This document shows, one piece after another, positions 31,841 to 42,896 of a stretch of DNA of 64,000 bases. The position numbers were made by a program, and so were the translations under genes. Source of the stretch: Dryococelus australis (taxonomy: Eukaryota > Arthropoda > Insecta > Phasmatodea > Phasmatidae); contig CM056993.1 in the NCBI GenBank assembly GCA_029891345.1, forward strand, positions 229,057,265-229,121,264, in the 5' to 3' direction. The notes below the pieces were generated by a model that was not told where the DNA came from, searched no databases, and was given only the letters and a program-made list of their open reading frames with translations. The first letter of the stretch is position 1. The number at the start of each line of letters is the position of its first letter.

Positions 31841-32755
31841 GACCGGGATTTGAACTCTATATTCTTCTGTCTAGTGTAGGACTGCGCGCTATCCTTCAGG
31901 GACTCGTACGTCAAGAGTACACACACATTTGACGGCCACCCATTCGGTGCATCCTGTGCATTAAAAGGTAGAGCCACAACCACTAGCCATACTCCCCTAG
32001 GGAGGACATACCACTAGACCAAATTGCACCCATCCACCACACCACTATAGTTGCCGGAGGGAGCGTTTAGTTGGCTCTATGTTGGGCCTGTTCGCACTAG
32101 AACATATACCCGTCATCATTGGAATGACTCCGAGAAAACCTGCTCTCCAACCACCACATTGTTTGTGTTGCTAGCTGGAGTTGACGGTTAGACTCTGTGT
32201 CTACCCAGCTGCGGGGGCGGCAGACCACTATTAGTCAGGGAACTGCACGTCACCTGCTCCTATCTGCTGAGGTAAGGTCTTGCACCCTAATGACTTTTAC
32301 CAAAAGGGATGGAAACACTTGAAGGAAAGAAAGGTAATCAATACCCACAAAGCTACCTGGGGTTGCACCCAGACTGATGAGGCATTTGGCCAAGACAACT
32401 CCCGGGAACATGCTCAGAACACCCATAAGTTGGTGGGGCTTTACCCACCCAGCTCCCTCCCTTTCTCTGTTCTCAGCTACCCAGAAGATACCAGGAACAC
32501 CACACCAAGTTGTCGCAGCCATACGTCGGGGAGAGAAAGTGCCCTTAGGACTTACCTGTCCTTGGTTCAGCATTTGCTGCTACCCCAGCCTGCCGAGAGT
32601 CACCATCAGAAGCAGTTCCAGCCGTAGCAGTCCATAGGGGTAATCTGGCTCCACCAGCACCTGATCCTCATCCAACAAGTTAGCAGCTTTGCTCAGCTGT
32701 CCTAAGGTCAGTGTAAGTAGGTCACCGACCCTAGGAGATACAAGCTGGCCAAAAG
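31841..32755 (+). pseudogene. gag: leader and gag N-terminal part, gypsy family A (plus copy)
   Basis: After a leader of about 320 bp, decayed frames match the gag-like region of the minus copy: LLAG near 32170, TCSYLLR near 32255, KERKVINTHKATWGC at about 32322-32366 and KLVGLYPPSS near 32430-32455. Several stops and frame changes are present. The overlapping minus-strand frame at 32250-32573 is a shadow. The copy runs into the 39-bp tandem repeats and ends before 32960. No capsid, protease or RT is present. Confidence 0.5.
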
Positions 32756-32762
32756 CAAAGCC

Positions 32763-32879
32763 AACCACAAACTTTGTGCCCAGCATGCAACCGACATGGC
32801 AAACCACAAACTTTGTGCCCAACATGCAACCAACACGGCCAACCACAAACTTTGTGCCCAGCATGCAACCGACATGGCC
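32763..32879. repeat. 39-bp tandem repeat, three copies
   Basis: Three adjacent 39-base units begin at 32763, 32802 and 32841, each with CCACAAACTTTGTGCCCA and differing at a few positions. The unit is 13 codons long, so reading frames stay open through it on both strands (plus repeat TTNFVPSMQPTWP). It lies just after the gag-like region. Confidence 0.9.
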
Positions 32880-33006
32880 AAGACTTTATACACGTCTGGC
32901 CCCTGTGCCAAAGTTATTTTGTAACTAGCTACCCTAAGCCAGTGTGACTGGCCTGTACTAATAAAGTTACTACTTCTACCGTAACGTCACTTAAACCTGA
33001 GCCCAA

Positions 33007-33735
33007 TGTAGCGAGCACTGGGGGTCCGCACATGATAAGATAAACTTGAACGGACTATAGATTCCTTTGCGGGCCCCCTGTTTTAACAACAATCTCGACA
33101 GACCTACTCTAGGAAGAGTATATAAGCTTTGAGCATGCTCCCCCCCCCCCCCCCCAAGCGGCATCCAGCGGTGGAAGAGTGTCCAAGTCCGTGCAGGAGT
33201 GAAGATTGATAGAGGTCAAGGTTCCAGGGAGCTCTGGCCTGTCTAAGATCGTCACAGTTGATTCATTGGTGAGCATAACCTCGGCAAGCAGTAGGGCGGC
33301 AATCCCTTTCTCGAGAACTCGTAAAGCTTAATAAACGTGGCAAGGATAGGCGATTAGAGAATTCTACCTAGAGTATCAAAGTAAGAGTAATTGTAAAGTA
33401 AATTGACTTGGACCTTGTAATATCTGTATCCTCCTTAAGTGTAGTGTATCTTCAGTTATTAATGTCAAGCATTTCTTACCCACTTTGCTTATTGTGTTAT
33501 ATTACTGATTCCTTAGTATTTGTAATAAAAGAGTTTGTTAAGAATATATCTATCATTGCGCTACCGTCTAGTGAAACCCCTTGGGCAACCCTCGTCCAGT
33601 GTGAACATTAAGAGTAAAGGAAAGGAAGTAATCAGTAGACTTGCAGTAGGACTTATAGGTATCAGGGAGAGGGTAGTTACAGCAAGAGCATCAGGTGTCA
33701 TTATATGTACAGTATTTATAATTCCTGCTTACTAA
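33007..33735 (+). repeat. solo-type LTR related to the env-bearing elements
   Basis: It starts TGTAGCGAGCACTGGGGGTC and aligns with the LTR at 18598. A TATA box (TATATAAG) lies at 33119-33126, a C run at about 33140-33156, and AATAAACGTGG at 33330-33340, shared with the other LTR. No gag, pol or env follows on either side, so it is probably a solo LTR or an isolated LTR fragment. The right edge is approximate and no target duplication was established. Confidence 0.6.
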
Positions 33736-34525
33736 TATTGTAACCATAAAAAAGGTAATTCAGCATTTTTACACATTAACAGCAGATTCTCAACTTTTTG
33801 ATTTGATTATGTATACGTATGTAACTGTCGCTAACTGGTTGAAATAAAACCAACATAATTAGCTGTAAATTATATATATAACAATACTGACTTTCTATTG
33901 GCTATGCTTCCTTTATGCTCACGTAAGCAAACTGCAACAGAAAATAATGGCTATGATGTGTAGTGGTCTAACTACAAAACCCAAAACCTAAGGATGGCTG
34001 CTGTTTAAATTAGAAACAGCAAATCCTTCAAATTTGTGACAGTCTACAATTCCCAAAAACACCATAGCAAAAACCAAACGAACTAAATTTATTGCTAAAA
34101 AATTTTATATAATATGTTTTAACTACATTTAATAAGGGAAGTTTGTGTTTAATTGCTTTTGGTAAAAAAATAACATGTCTCATTTAAATTAAATAATGAT
34201 TTGATTTAATAAGTAGATGTCTTCCAAATAAAATGATATACCCCAGATATACGTATTTGATTTTCCCTTGTCAAAAATGTTTAAATAATGTGTGATGAAG
34301 TTTTACTAGCCACGAAACCCACGTTCAGTGGCTTCCTGTGAAAAAATTGGAAGATTTGTTAAAGAAATATTAATTTATTTCAATAGAGGCAGGTCTTCTG
34401 AAAAATCTTAATGACCTAATTTATTAACCTGTCTCGAAAATAACAAGTTTTTTTAGTTAAATATTATTAATTACTCCACAGGGTAGATTTCTTACAAAAG
34501 AAAAAAAATTAAAGTCTTGTATGCA
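33736..34525. other. AT-rich stretch, nothing recognised
   Basis: AT-rich intron-like DNA without supported coding, repeat termini or RNA features. Confidence 0.4.
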
Positions 34526-34529
34526 CAAT

Positions 34530-34990
34530 CTCAGTCATGTGGTGTCCATGAAGTGTGAAGTGTACGTACATGTGAATATCCAGTTAGGAGGGTAAGCTTT
34601 GGCTGTCCTCTGGTAAACTCAGAACAACCTTGGTCTTGTTTCCTCTCATGGGGCTGGCTAGTGAAAGATGGTTGCCTAGACCTGCATGGCATTCTCGTGC
34701 CTTCCCTCTCGTCAGCAACTGGGTAAGGGATACAGGACCCTGTGGGGCGTGAGTGACGTGAGTGAAGAGATTTGGACAGCACTTAGCATGGTCTTGAGAG
34801 CCAATGAGGGTGATTGAGGTGAGTATGGAGCAGCACTGGAATGAAGAGGCAGGGAAAACGGGAAAATCCGGAAGTGAACCGGCCGGGGATTGAACCAGTT
34901 TCCCCTCGGTGGGAGGAGGGAAGACTAACCAATCAGGCCCCCCACCCCCAGGACCCGCAGAGCAGCCTGAGTTGCTTCAGGGTCTCCCAT
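34530..34990 (-). repeat. tRNA-derived SINE candidate
   Basis: On the minus strand a tRNA-like head runs from about 34955 to 34878, with a D-arm-like CTGATTGGTTAGTC and a box B GGTTCAATCC followed by CCGGCCGG, at tRNA spacing. About 350 bp of unrelated, GC-richer body follow, to near 34530. This is the structure of a tRNA-derived SINE. Flanking target duplications and the tail were not resolved. It lies in the ATR intron in the same orientation as ATR. Confidence 0.5.
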
Positions 34991-34999
34991 CCCCTGTTC

Positions 35000-36375
35000 T
35001 TTCTATGCATGTCTTGTTACGAGGGCAGTCACTTTAAATAGCAGATTCTAACAAAATTTCACCAAGTTCTTTTTGATTGTGGTGCTACAATATACTAATC
35101 AGAGGCAAAAAAAATTACAGAACCTATATTTTATTGCTAGTTAACATATATTTTAAAATATTCTGATAACTTCCAGCAATTGTGCCAAAAATAACTTTTT
35201 CTTTTTTTAATTATTGTATTTTACGGTTCCCAAGAATGATGTCATAATATTGCTACTGTTACAAAATCTGGTGTCGGGAGTTTACTGTATTAGTTGACAA
35301 GTTAACCTATTTAAAAAGTGCTACTGCAGAACTACCACCAGCCCTGAAGCTTAAATCCTGGTTTCTGTAGTATATAAAAATCCTGTAATCATTGGGTCAA
35401 ATCCTGTAATATCCTTGAAATAAAAATAAATTGCAAATTACAGAAAAAAAAAGTGGATATGAAAGACGTTTGCATATTTAATAGAGTTGTTTTGGTATGG
35501 AATGTATAAACCATGTTAATTCTTTTCTCCACCCACACTTATACTTTCATTTATAGAACGACTGTATCTGCGATCATTTGATGATTCTCGTTTCCTCACC
35601 ATTGTGATATCAATGCCAAACGCAAGACACAGTCACCAAATACGGATTACATGTGTAAAAATGGCAATTTGCGGCAAAGGTTCTTTTCAATAATGGTATT
35701 GGCCTTTATGCATTTACATGTGATCATAAAGCCAGGAACAGAAAATGTAAATAACTGTATACCCGTGCCAGTAAATAATTAAGTAAAATATTTTGGACAT
35801 ATACTATTGAAGCATTGGAGTCTGTCCAAAATATTTCACTTCATTATCCACCTCCATTATGAGAATCCTTCAAATAAATGCATAAGTGAAACTGATACAC
35901 ATCGCTGTGGGCACTAGTGTAACCACTTCAAGAAAAGAAGGGAAAAAACAGTTTGGGTGTTTTTTAGTGTGTTAAAAATTCGTAAAAACAGATTAAATAC
36001 GTTAAAACGGCAGGCCTGTCTACCGTAATTCTTTTCAGCTGGTAATCCAAGAACTTTACGATGGGCTTTGGTCTTTACTGCCTTTTCTTGAAAATTTTAT
36101 TTTTATTATAATATTGGTTTCAATCTTAGGGCAGTGGACTGTCACAGATTTCACATATGTTTGCCATCCAGCTACAACCAAAATCAATATTTTGCCAACT
36201 TTTTATATACACAATATTATTAAAGAACTATATTTATTGGTATGAGAGGGATAAGGGTGGGAACAAACGGGATGATACACTCGTAGAAATGAACAAACTA
36301 CTAACCTTGAAATACTGAGCAAAAGTTAAAGTTAAACTGTACAAAAAAAAGTTTGGGGGGGAGGTATTGTACAGG
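35000..36375. other. AT-rich intron-like stretch with a small fold-back
   Basis: No gene seen. An imperfect inverted repeat (27-base arms, 24 matches) lies at 35775-35801 and 35821-35847 around AAATATTTTGGAC, leaving a 19-base loop. It may be a tiny MITE or a chance hairpin. Confidence 0.45.
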
Positions 36376-36379
36376 ATTT

Positions 36380-37330
36380 TGGCCTGGAGGCAAAGTATAA
36401 AGTCAGTCGGGGGTTTGACGGTCCCGCAGATGGGCTGGCAAACTGCCACTGGTTTACATATGCTTGATGCAGCCCGGGGTGCCTCCTTAGTCTGCTACTG
36501 GTGTGGCGACTGTGGACTGGAGCTGGTGTTGAGTTGGACCCGTGGAGGTCTACTGGCCCGATGACACTGGAAGCCGGGGTTGGCGAGTCTCATCAGTGCA
36601 TCACGTCCCTGATGGAAGTCAGTGACTACTGTGTGAGAACAGCCAGCGGTCTTGGTGGGAGGTTGAAATAGTGTTCACGACGGAGTTGGGAGGTGAGACC
36701 TCTCCAGCTGATGGGTGGCTTGAGCTCCTTCCTGTGGGGTTACACTGCCAAGTGCAGTTGGAACTGGGTTGCAGCTTCTGTTGGCACTGGTGGCAGTAGC
36801 ACCCTCCTTTAATGCCACCTAGTAACACACCACTGGATGTACGGTACATGGTAGGTACCACTGGTGGCCTCGTGAGAGGAGAGGAGGTGATTAAATTCAC
36901 TGGCAAGGTATAACACCACAGCCGAGGTTGAGCTAGCACAGAGATACCTCTGTGCTAGCTCAACCAGTGTTCCCCAACCGGCAAAATAGCGGCGCAGTGG
37001 TGGATTGTCCCTGAGCATCCGACAATGACAGTGGGTGTGGGTCCAAATGTGGGCAGTCCTCCAGAACCAACCTATCACTCCCTCCGGCAACAGTATAGCG
37101 TAGTGGATGGAGTAGATCAGCTGGACTAACTGTCTGACGACTCTTGAATTGTATTTCTAGTGGTTGAGGCTCTCTCTTACTGCACACAAGGTGCAAGGTG
37201 CACAGAATGGGTGATGGCCGACTGAGTGTGTTTTCCAATGTAAAGTGCGACAAATTCAAGTGTAGCCCCTGGTTAAGGTGGTAAGAGTATCAAGTAGTGA
37301 AGCAGGTAGGCCCTCCCTGTACACTTAGTT
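36380..37330 (-). repeat. gypsy family A-like leader and gag fragment
   Basis: A GC-rich island whose right part (about 37080-37280) resembles the leader at 24.4-24.6 kb of the minus family A copy, with TAGTGGATGGAGTA, AGTGGTTG-GGCTCT and GTGTGTTTTC-like blocks in the same order. The minus-strand frame 36939-36619 may be a decayed gag. No LTR start was identified. Contains a perfect palindrome (see 36926). Confidence 0.4.
36926..36965. repeat. perfect 18-bp inverted repeat with 4-base loop
   Basis: GGTTGAGCTAGCACAGAG, loop ATAC, then the exact reverse complement CTCTGTGCTAGCTCAACC. All 18 pairs match, in a region otherwise full of decay. Confidence 0.95.
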
Positions 37331-37460
37331 CAAAATGTGAAAGACAGCCAGTGCCAGCCTTAAAAGATGCGTGGTTTACTTTAAGACAAAATCACAGTAT
37401 ACACATTGTCGAATATTACTTACATGAACTATTTTTTTCTTGATTAATAACTGTTAAGGT

Positions 37461-38830
37461 TAGAAATGTCAAACTCGATTCCCCGATTCCCGCGATTCTT
37501 GAAGAATCGTATAATCGAGAATTAGAAGTCAAAGAATCTAAGCATGAAAAACCGATTACTACAAATACATAACCTAAGAATTGAGGAATTATTTTGACTA
37601 AATCGCAATAAAATGAAACAACATCGAAACACAAATTAAATCATGAAATAACACAAAATAAGACTAATGTGCAATATCTTACAAAATGAACTTTCTCCAA
37701 AAGAAATGAACTATTATTCCACGTTATACACAAAATTACTTCGACACTATATATAAAAATCCAGAGACGTGTGAGTATTAGAAATATCGAGAAAATCGCT
37801 AGATGAATAAATTCTAGATAAGCTAAAGTAGTTTGGCAACAAACCACCTCCAAGCGCTAGTAACAATCGTGCAAAGTGAACACTCACAACTAGAATGTGT
37901 GCAGTAATCTATGGTCGAGACATCGCTTGTTTATATTGACACGTGGACACGAGTGTGTGAAATGAAAGAGTGATATGTAAATTGATACATTAAACAGACT
38001 GTTTTCATAAAATATCTAGTCTCATAAACTATGGCAGATGCTGCAGGCGATGTAAAACACAGTAAAATGTGTATAATTTGGACATTTTATGTAAAAAGAA
38101 AACTGCAAAGGCGAGTGTAAAGGATGCAAGAAATTAATACAAAAACATACCTGAATTGGTCTGAGAAGACTTTTTTTTAAATAATTTATATGATAATATT
38201 ACGTGGATGATGCTTATGTAGTTTATATATGTATGTCAAAATTAATTTGCATTAAAATTATTTATTTGTGTAAATAATAATAATTTTTTACTTTTCTTTG
38301 CATTTTCAGAAAAATTGTTTTTGAATTTACCAAAATAATATTTTATTTTAAAATTGGAGCCTTTTAAATAGTTACTGCTTTAAAATATATAATGATTGCT
38401 TTCCAATAAGTGCTAGACTTGCAAACTTTGTAATAATTTCATATGTTGGTGAACATTCATCTAGGCAAGTGTGATTTGGAAATATTTTCGAAAGAACTAT
38501 GTGGACCGAAATATATATATATATATATATATATATGGGTGTGTGTGTACACATATTTATATTTCAATATTACCTCATACTATACCTCTTTTGAACTTTT
38601 GAAATTTCATATGAAACTGTTTAAGTTTTATATTATTTATGTTAGTAATAGACCTACTGCTAATGTAGGCCTTGTTTAAATAATTAAATTCCACACCCTC
38701 CTATACATTATTTAGTTCTGTAAAGTAATTGTCCGTAGCAAAAGGAATCACAGTTTTTGGAATCAAGAATCGAGAGTGATATCGGCATTGAGATCGAGAA
38801 TTGAGGAAAAGTGGAATTGTTACAGCCTTA
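37461..38830. mobile_element. hAT-like non-autonomous element, 1370 bp
   Basis: Perfect 8-base duplications GTTAAGGT flank it (37453-37460 and 38831-38838). The left end TAGAAATGTCAAACTCGATT and the inverted right end TAAGGCTGTAACAATTCC are imperfect inverted repeats. Subterminal CGATT/GAATCG-rich segments occur at both ends (37474-37530 and 38745-38810). The 8-base duplication and end structure fit the hAT superfamily. The interior is AT-rich, with a TA run at 38512-38535, and shows no transposase. Confidence 0.75.
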
Positions 38831-38859
38831 GTTAAGGTGCAACAATGCTAGAAACGTAC

Positions 38860-39139
38860 CTTAAGTCAGTTCTTCCTCTCCAAAAATGTTGCCATCACTT
38901 ATGCTGTCAATGTTGTTACCCCTGCTGCTACTACTTTGTAAGTTCACCAAAACTTGAGGAATTTCCTCCTCCATTAGTCCATCATTTATCCAATAATAGT
39001 TTTGTAGTTTTTTAACATGATCACATTGTTTTTTCCAGTCTACTGGTGACATAGTGTCTATTGCTGAATGAGTTAACTGCAGAATGCCGGAGTTCGCAGT
39101 GTTGCTTCAATAAGGTTCAGCGAAAAAAAAGAGTCTTAG
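38860..39139. other. short spacer, nothing recognised
   Basis: Includes a 63-codon minus-strand frame (38861-39052) of acidic composition without a recognised domain. Probably chance. Confidence 0.3.
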
Positions 39140-40490
39140 ATGGAGTTTGTTACCCAGGTGGATAACGAAGTTCAGTTTGAAATAGTATACAAGCTGGCTG
39201 CAAGAAACGTGAAACAAGTGACATCTCCACCTAGTGTCAAGATTAATAGAAAAACTTGCACTGACCTTCATGACGCTATGGAGATTTTGCTTCACACTCA
39301 CCTGCCGGATGACTCCCAACCTGGTGAGGGACAGAAGCACTCAGCTAAGAGGCAAAACATGAGCATATATCCAGAAGAACAGGATTCACCTGATTTTGAT
39401 ATGGAAGAACTGACTGTTGTGGTATATAATATGAAAAATGTGAAGGCTGCTGGTATTGATGGGATTGGAGCTGAAATATTAAAACGGACCTTTTCAAGGA
39501 TAAAAGAAGTGCTTCTTATGATTTTGAATGACTGTCTCAAGGAAGGAGTGTTTCCTTCCCCATGGAAGGTGGGACTGTTGAGGATTTTGTATAAAGGAAA
39601 TGGAAAAGAGTGGGATGATTCTAAGTCTTACCGAGATGAAATATCTCGGTGTCATTCTGGATAATAAGAATAGTTATTTGACACATATTGAATATGTTTC
39701 TAGAAAGGCAACTGTTGTGTTTCAACAATTGAAAAGCATTGGTAATACCAGTTGGGGATTAGGCTTCAGCCCTTTGAAGAAAATATATAAAGTAGTGTTT
39801 AAAACTATTATTGCATATGGCCCTGTTTGGTGGTATAACAGAACTTAATTGGAAAAGCATAAAAGTAAACTGGTCAGTGCTCAGAGGGCTGTTGCTGACA
39901 GTAACAAGGGCATACAAGACAGTATCCAAAGATGCACTTCCAGTATTGGTAGGGGTGTTGCCAGCTGACATATTGGTCAAAGTACGTGGAATTATGCCAG
40001 AGAGAGCACGGAATGGAAGACCAAGTAAGGAAAAAAAACAAGACCTTTTGACTGAAGTTATTATGGAATGACAAGAAAGATGTTCAAGGTTGGAAAAGAG
40101 AAGAGTCACCTTCGAGTTGCTTCCAGATGTGCAAGTAAGGATGAAGTCTCAGAGGATTACGATGAACCATTATAGTGCACAAATATTTATGGAACACTGC
40201 AAAATTAAGACAAAGCTTCACGGGTTCTGTTTGGTGCATTCACCGCTATCCGATAAATGTGGAGTCGATGACTACAATAGAGCATGTCATTACGAACTGC
40301 TTGAAGACAGAAGATATAAGGGAGCGGCTCCAGCAAATTTCAGAAAGAAAAGGCACTGATATGAGATTAGAAAATTCATGAAGACTAAGTTCTTCATAAG
40401 TTATGGCAAGAGTTTGCCACAAGAATTGGTAAGAGGTTTGAAGAGTACGATACGTGGCGAGAAGAGCTTTCCAAGGACCCATGAGGAGGT
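39140..40490 (+). pseudogene. R1-like non-LTR retrotransposon, 5' truncated, RT core deleted
   Basis: The frame at 39140-39664 opens with the linker between endonuclease and RT (IVYKLAARNVKQV, then DAMEILLHTHLPDD). It continues with RT blocks 0-2 (NVKAAGIDGIGAEILK and GVFPSPWKVGLLRILYKG). At about 39630 it jumps in another frame to EMKYLGVILDNKNSYLTHIE, a block normally far downstream in the thumb region, so the palm with the catalytic YADD is missing. The C-terminal part (IYKVVFKTIIAYGPVWW, then a Cys/His-type end with TTIEHVITNC at about 40270-40300) fits the R1 group. The endonuclease is absent, and frames are broken. Confidence 0.75.
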
Positions 40491-40663
40491 ATGTTTTTCT
40501 GAGAAAACCGGTAGAATACCGTGTAAGGCACAAAGAAAGTCAAGACCCGAAGAGAGAAGAGGAGAAAGTGCTGTGCACTGTTTTACTTGTCCGACTACAG
40601 TTGCAGTGCGGGAGGATGGAGGGTGTGCCGGGCTTCTGGCTCTAAAACCTGTATTTCTAAGCA

Positions 40664-40790
40664 GCTTGACAGTTGTTCGTTTGCACAGCATTAATTGCAG
40701 CAATAATTTTTAAGTTGGCATCATAGCTGCGCCGCAACCCTTTTAATGTCATTTTTTGTGTCTTGCTCCACTTTACAACCATATCCATCT
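40664..40790 (-). pseudogene. fragment of a pogo/Tigger-like transposase DNA-binding domain
   Basis: About 40 codons on the minus strand read MTLKGLRRSYDANLKI, then IAAINAVQTNNCQAA. The RRSYD-AxxK-x8-14-NNCxAA pattern is the first helix-turn-helix of many pogo/Tigger-type transposases. The frame then shifts, and no further transposase sequence is recognised in the R1-like region that follows. It lies 330 bp from the pogo-like element at 41116, to which it may once have belonged. Confidence 0.4.
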
Positions 40791-41115
40791 CACAATTTAA
40801 AAAAAAAGTATTCACTTTTACAGCAATATGGTAATCTTGGCTCCAAAACAAAAACAAGTATGTATTAGACACACTGAAAGAAAAAAAGCACACCACCACA
40901 GAACAGCGTATAGAAGCATGCTGCACTCAACAGTCAGCAGATGTGATAAAAATCGATAACTCGAACGGTATGGCCAGTGGACTACTAGTGCTGTCAGTTC
41001 ACATTCTGCCACTTCGCTCGCGTCATGACCTTGCCAACATCTGAGCTATTATTATCGGTACATCTGACTTGTTTACAAACAACGTTCTCGGATCTGATAG
41101 ACAAGTTCACAATTA

Positions 41116-42723
41116 CAGTAGAACCTCTCTATTATGACCCCTCACGGTTCCCGAGAATACGGTCGTAATAGAGGGAGGTCTTAATAAAAAATTAGGAAAA
41201 TTTTGGGCCGATTTTGACCCACCCCTAACCCTTATGCTGCAAAACTTGCCATTTTTTGCATGGAGTTCATGTTAAAAAACCCTTTTTTAAATTAAATATA
41301 AATATGTATATTTTAATAGCTGGACATCTCCTGATTAATTTGATGTACAAGGAAGGCATATTGTAGTAAAAGAGAAGGCCTAAACACAGTATGATACGGC
41401 CATTTAAAGTGTGTGAAAAGATTAGACTATGTATTATTAAAATATAAATTATTTATGTTTATTAAAGATCTATTATGCAAGTCTCTGAGGCACGTTTAGG
41501 TGACGTTGTGCAATAAGTGTGTGTGCGCCATGCTCTCGCTTTCTTCTGGCCATGTACATAGCAGGGCAAGCACCTAGATTCTCTGCAGCGTGGACGGGCG
41601 CAGGCATGGCAGTTTGCTGCTGAATCTCGGCCCTAGATCTTCAGGCTGGGCAGCTGTCGGTCGGTCACTACAAAATTACTCTGGCGGGTGGCGGCCGCCC
41701 GCCCACCATCACTGCCATCGTTACAGGGCCGGTTCACTTCATAACAGCACCCGGCGTTGGAAAACATGCTGATAGATATTGATTCACGTGAATGTGTTGA
41801 ATTTATACTAAATGTAGGCGGCGTGTTGGCCTCTGCACTGGCATGATGAGGCCTGGCAATGTTTACGGGAATATAAATATTTAGTGCGGTCTACTTGAAA
41901 TATTAACTATCCCAAATTTTTCATAAAAAACTTTTGACGTTGCCTATACATGCACACGGCCTCACTCGCCATAATATGGTACCGGTAACATAAGAACACA
42001 TTTTATTTGCACACACGTACCTTTATTCACTTTACACATAAAATTGACTTCATAAGAAAATAATAATTGCCCACCATAAAAAAATTAGCATATTACGTAG
42101 GCGTGGGTACACATAAATTAAAAAAATTCATTAAAAAAGGGCATTGAATTAAATTTGAAGTTATCATATATACACTGATTAAGAAACTAGTTTGTGTAAT
42201 GTGCCGCTGTTTTTACAGCAAAAGAGAAGGGATAATGGAAGCGAAAAAAGACAGGGAGGGTAAGGCAGAGGCAGAGCGGCATGTGACTACGATAAAGAAT
42301 ACTTACTGACCCGGCCTGCAACTCCCTCTCTCCCCTGCTTAAATGGACAATACACCAGTGTCCCCTTCTGGCATTAAGTAATTTATTTCTTCACGCTGCT
42401 TGGGACAACAAATGTCAAAGTCTATGATGCTAGCTTAAAAATTTGCGACCACTAACATCAGTAAGGGCTAGTTTACCATAGAATGAAAACCGTGGATAGT
42501 AGAAACTAGTACCATGGTTGGAGAAAGATATACAAAAACAAATCCGTGTATAACTGAAACCGCGGTTCAAGATGCCCTGGTTGGCGAACGATTACTGTAT
42601 CTATTTTTATACGTGAATCAAATTTTCAAATTTTTCGATCAAAACTTTTCAAGGTTCGTTGGGAATGGATTGTAATAGAGAGGTGGTCATAATAAATGGG
42701 GTCGAAATAGAGGGGTTTCACTG
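41116..42723. mobile_element. pogo-like non-autonomous element, 1608 bp
   Basis: TA duplications flank it (41114-41115 and 42724-42725). The ends are CAGTAGAACCTCTCTATTA and, inverted, CAGTGAAACCCCTCTATTT. The CCTCTCTATTA core occurs twice near each end, once in each direction at the left (41126 and, inverted, 41168). CAGT...ACTG termini with TA duplication fit the pogo/Tigger branch of Tc1/mariner. The interior has no transposase; a GC-richer block at 41500-41770 has a 60-codon frame that is not recognised. Confidence 0.75.
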
Positions 42724-42896
42724 TATAATATGATCCCTGCTTTCCGTTACAGCAAATTCGTTAAAACCATCACAATATTTTAGGGTAAATACAGCAATGT
42801 TCATTAAAACCATTTGCAAAGAGATATAAGAAAACACAACAGCAAAAATTCTAAATATGACTCAATATTATAAATGGAAGACTAAATGAAACTTAC

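Noticed and set aside
40090-40713. Several overlapping plus-strand frames read as separate genes
   Set aside because: They are frame-shifted pieces of the R1-like C-terminus and chance extensions. Only the Cys/His-type end could be supported.
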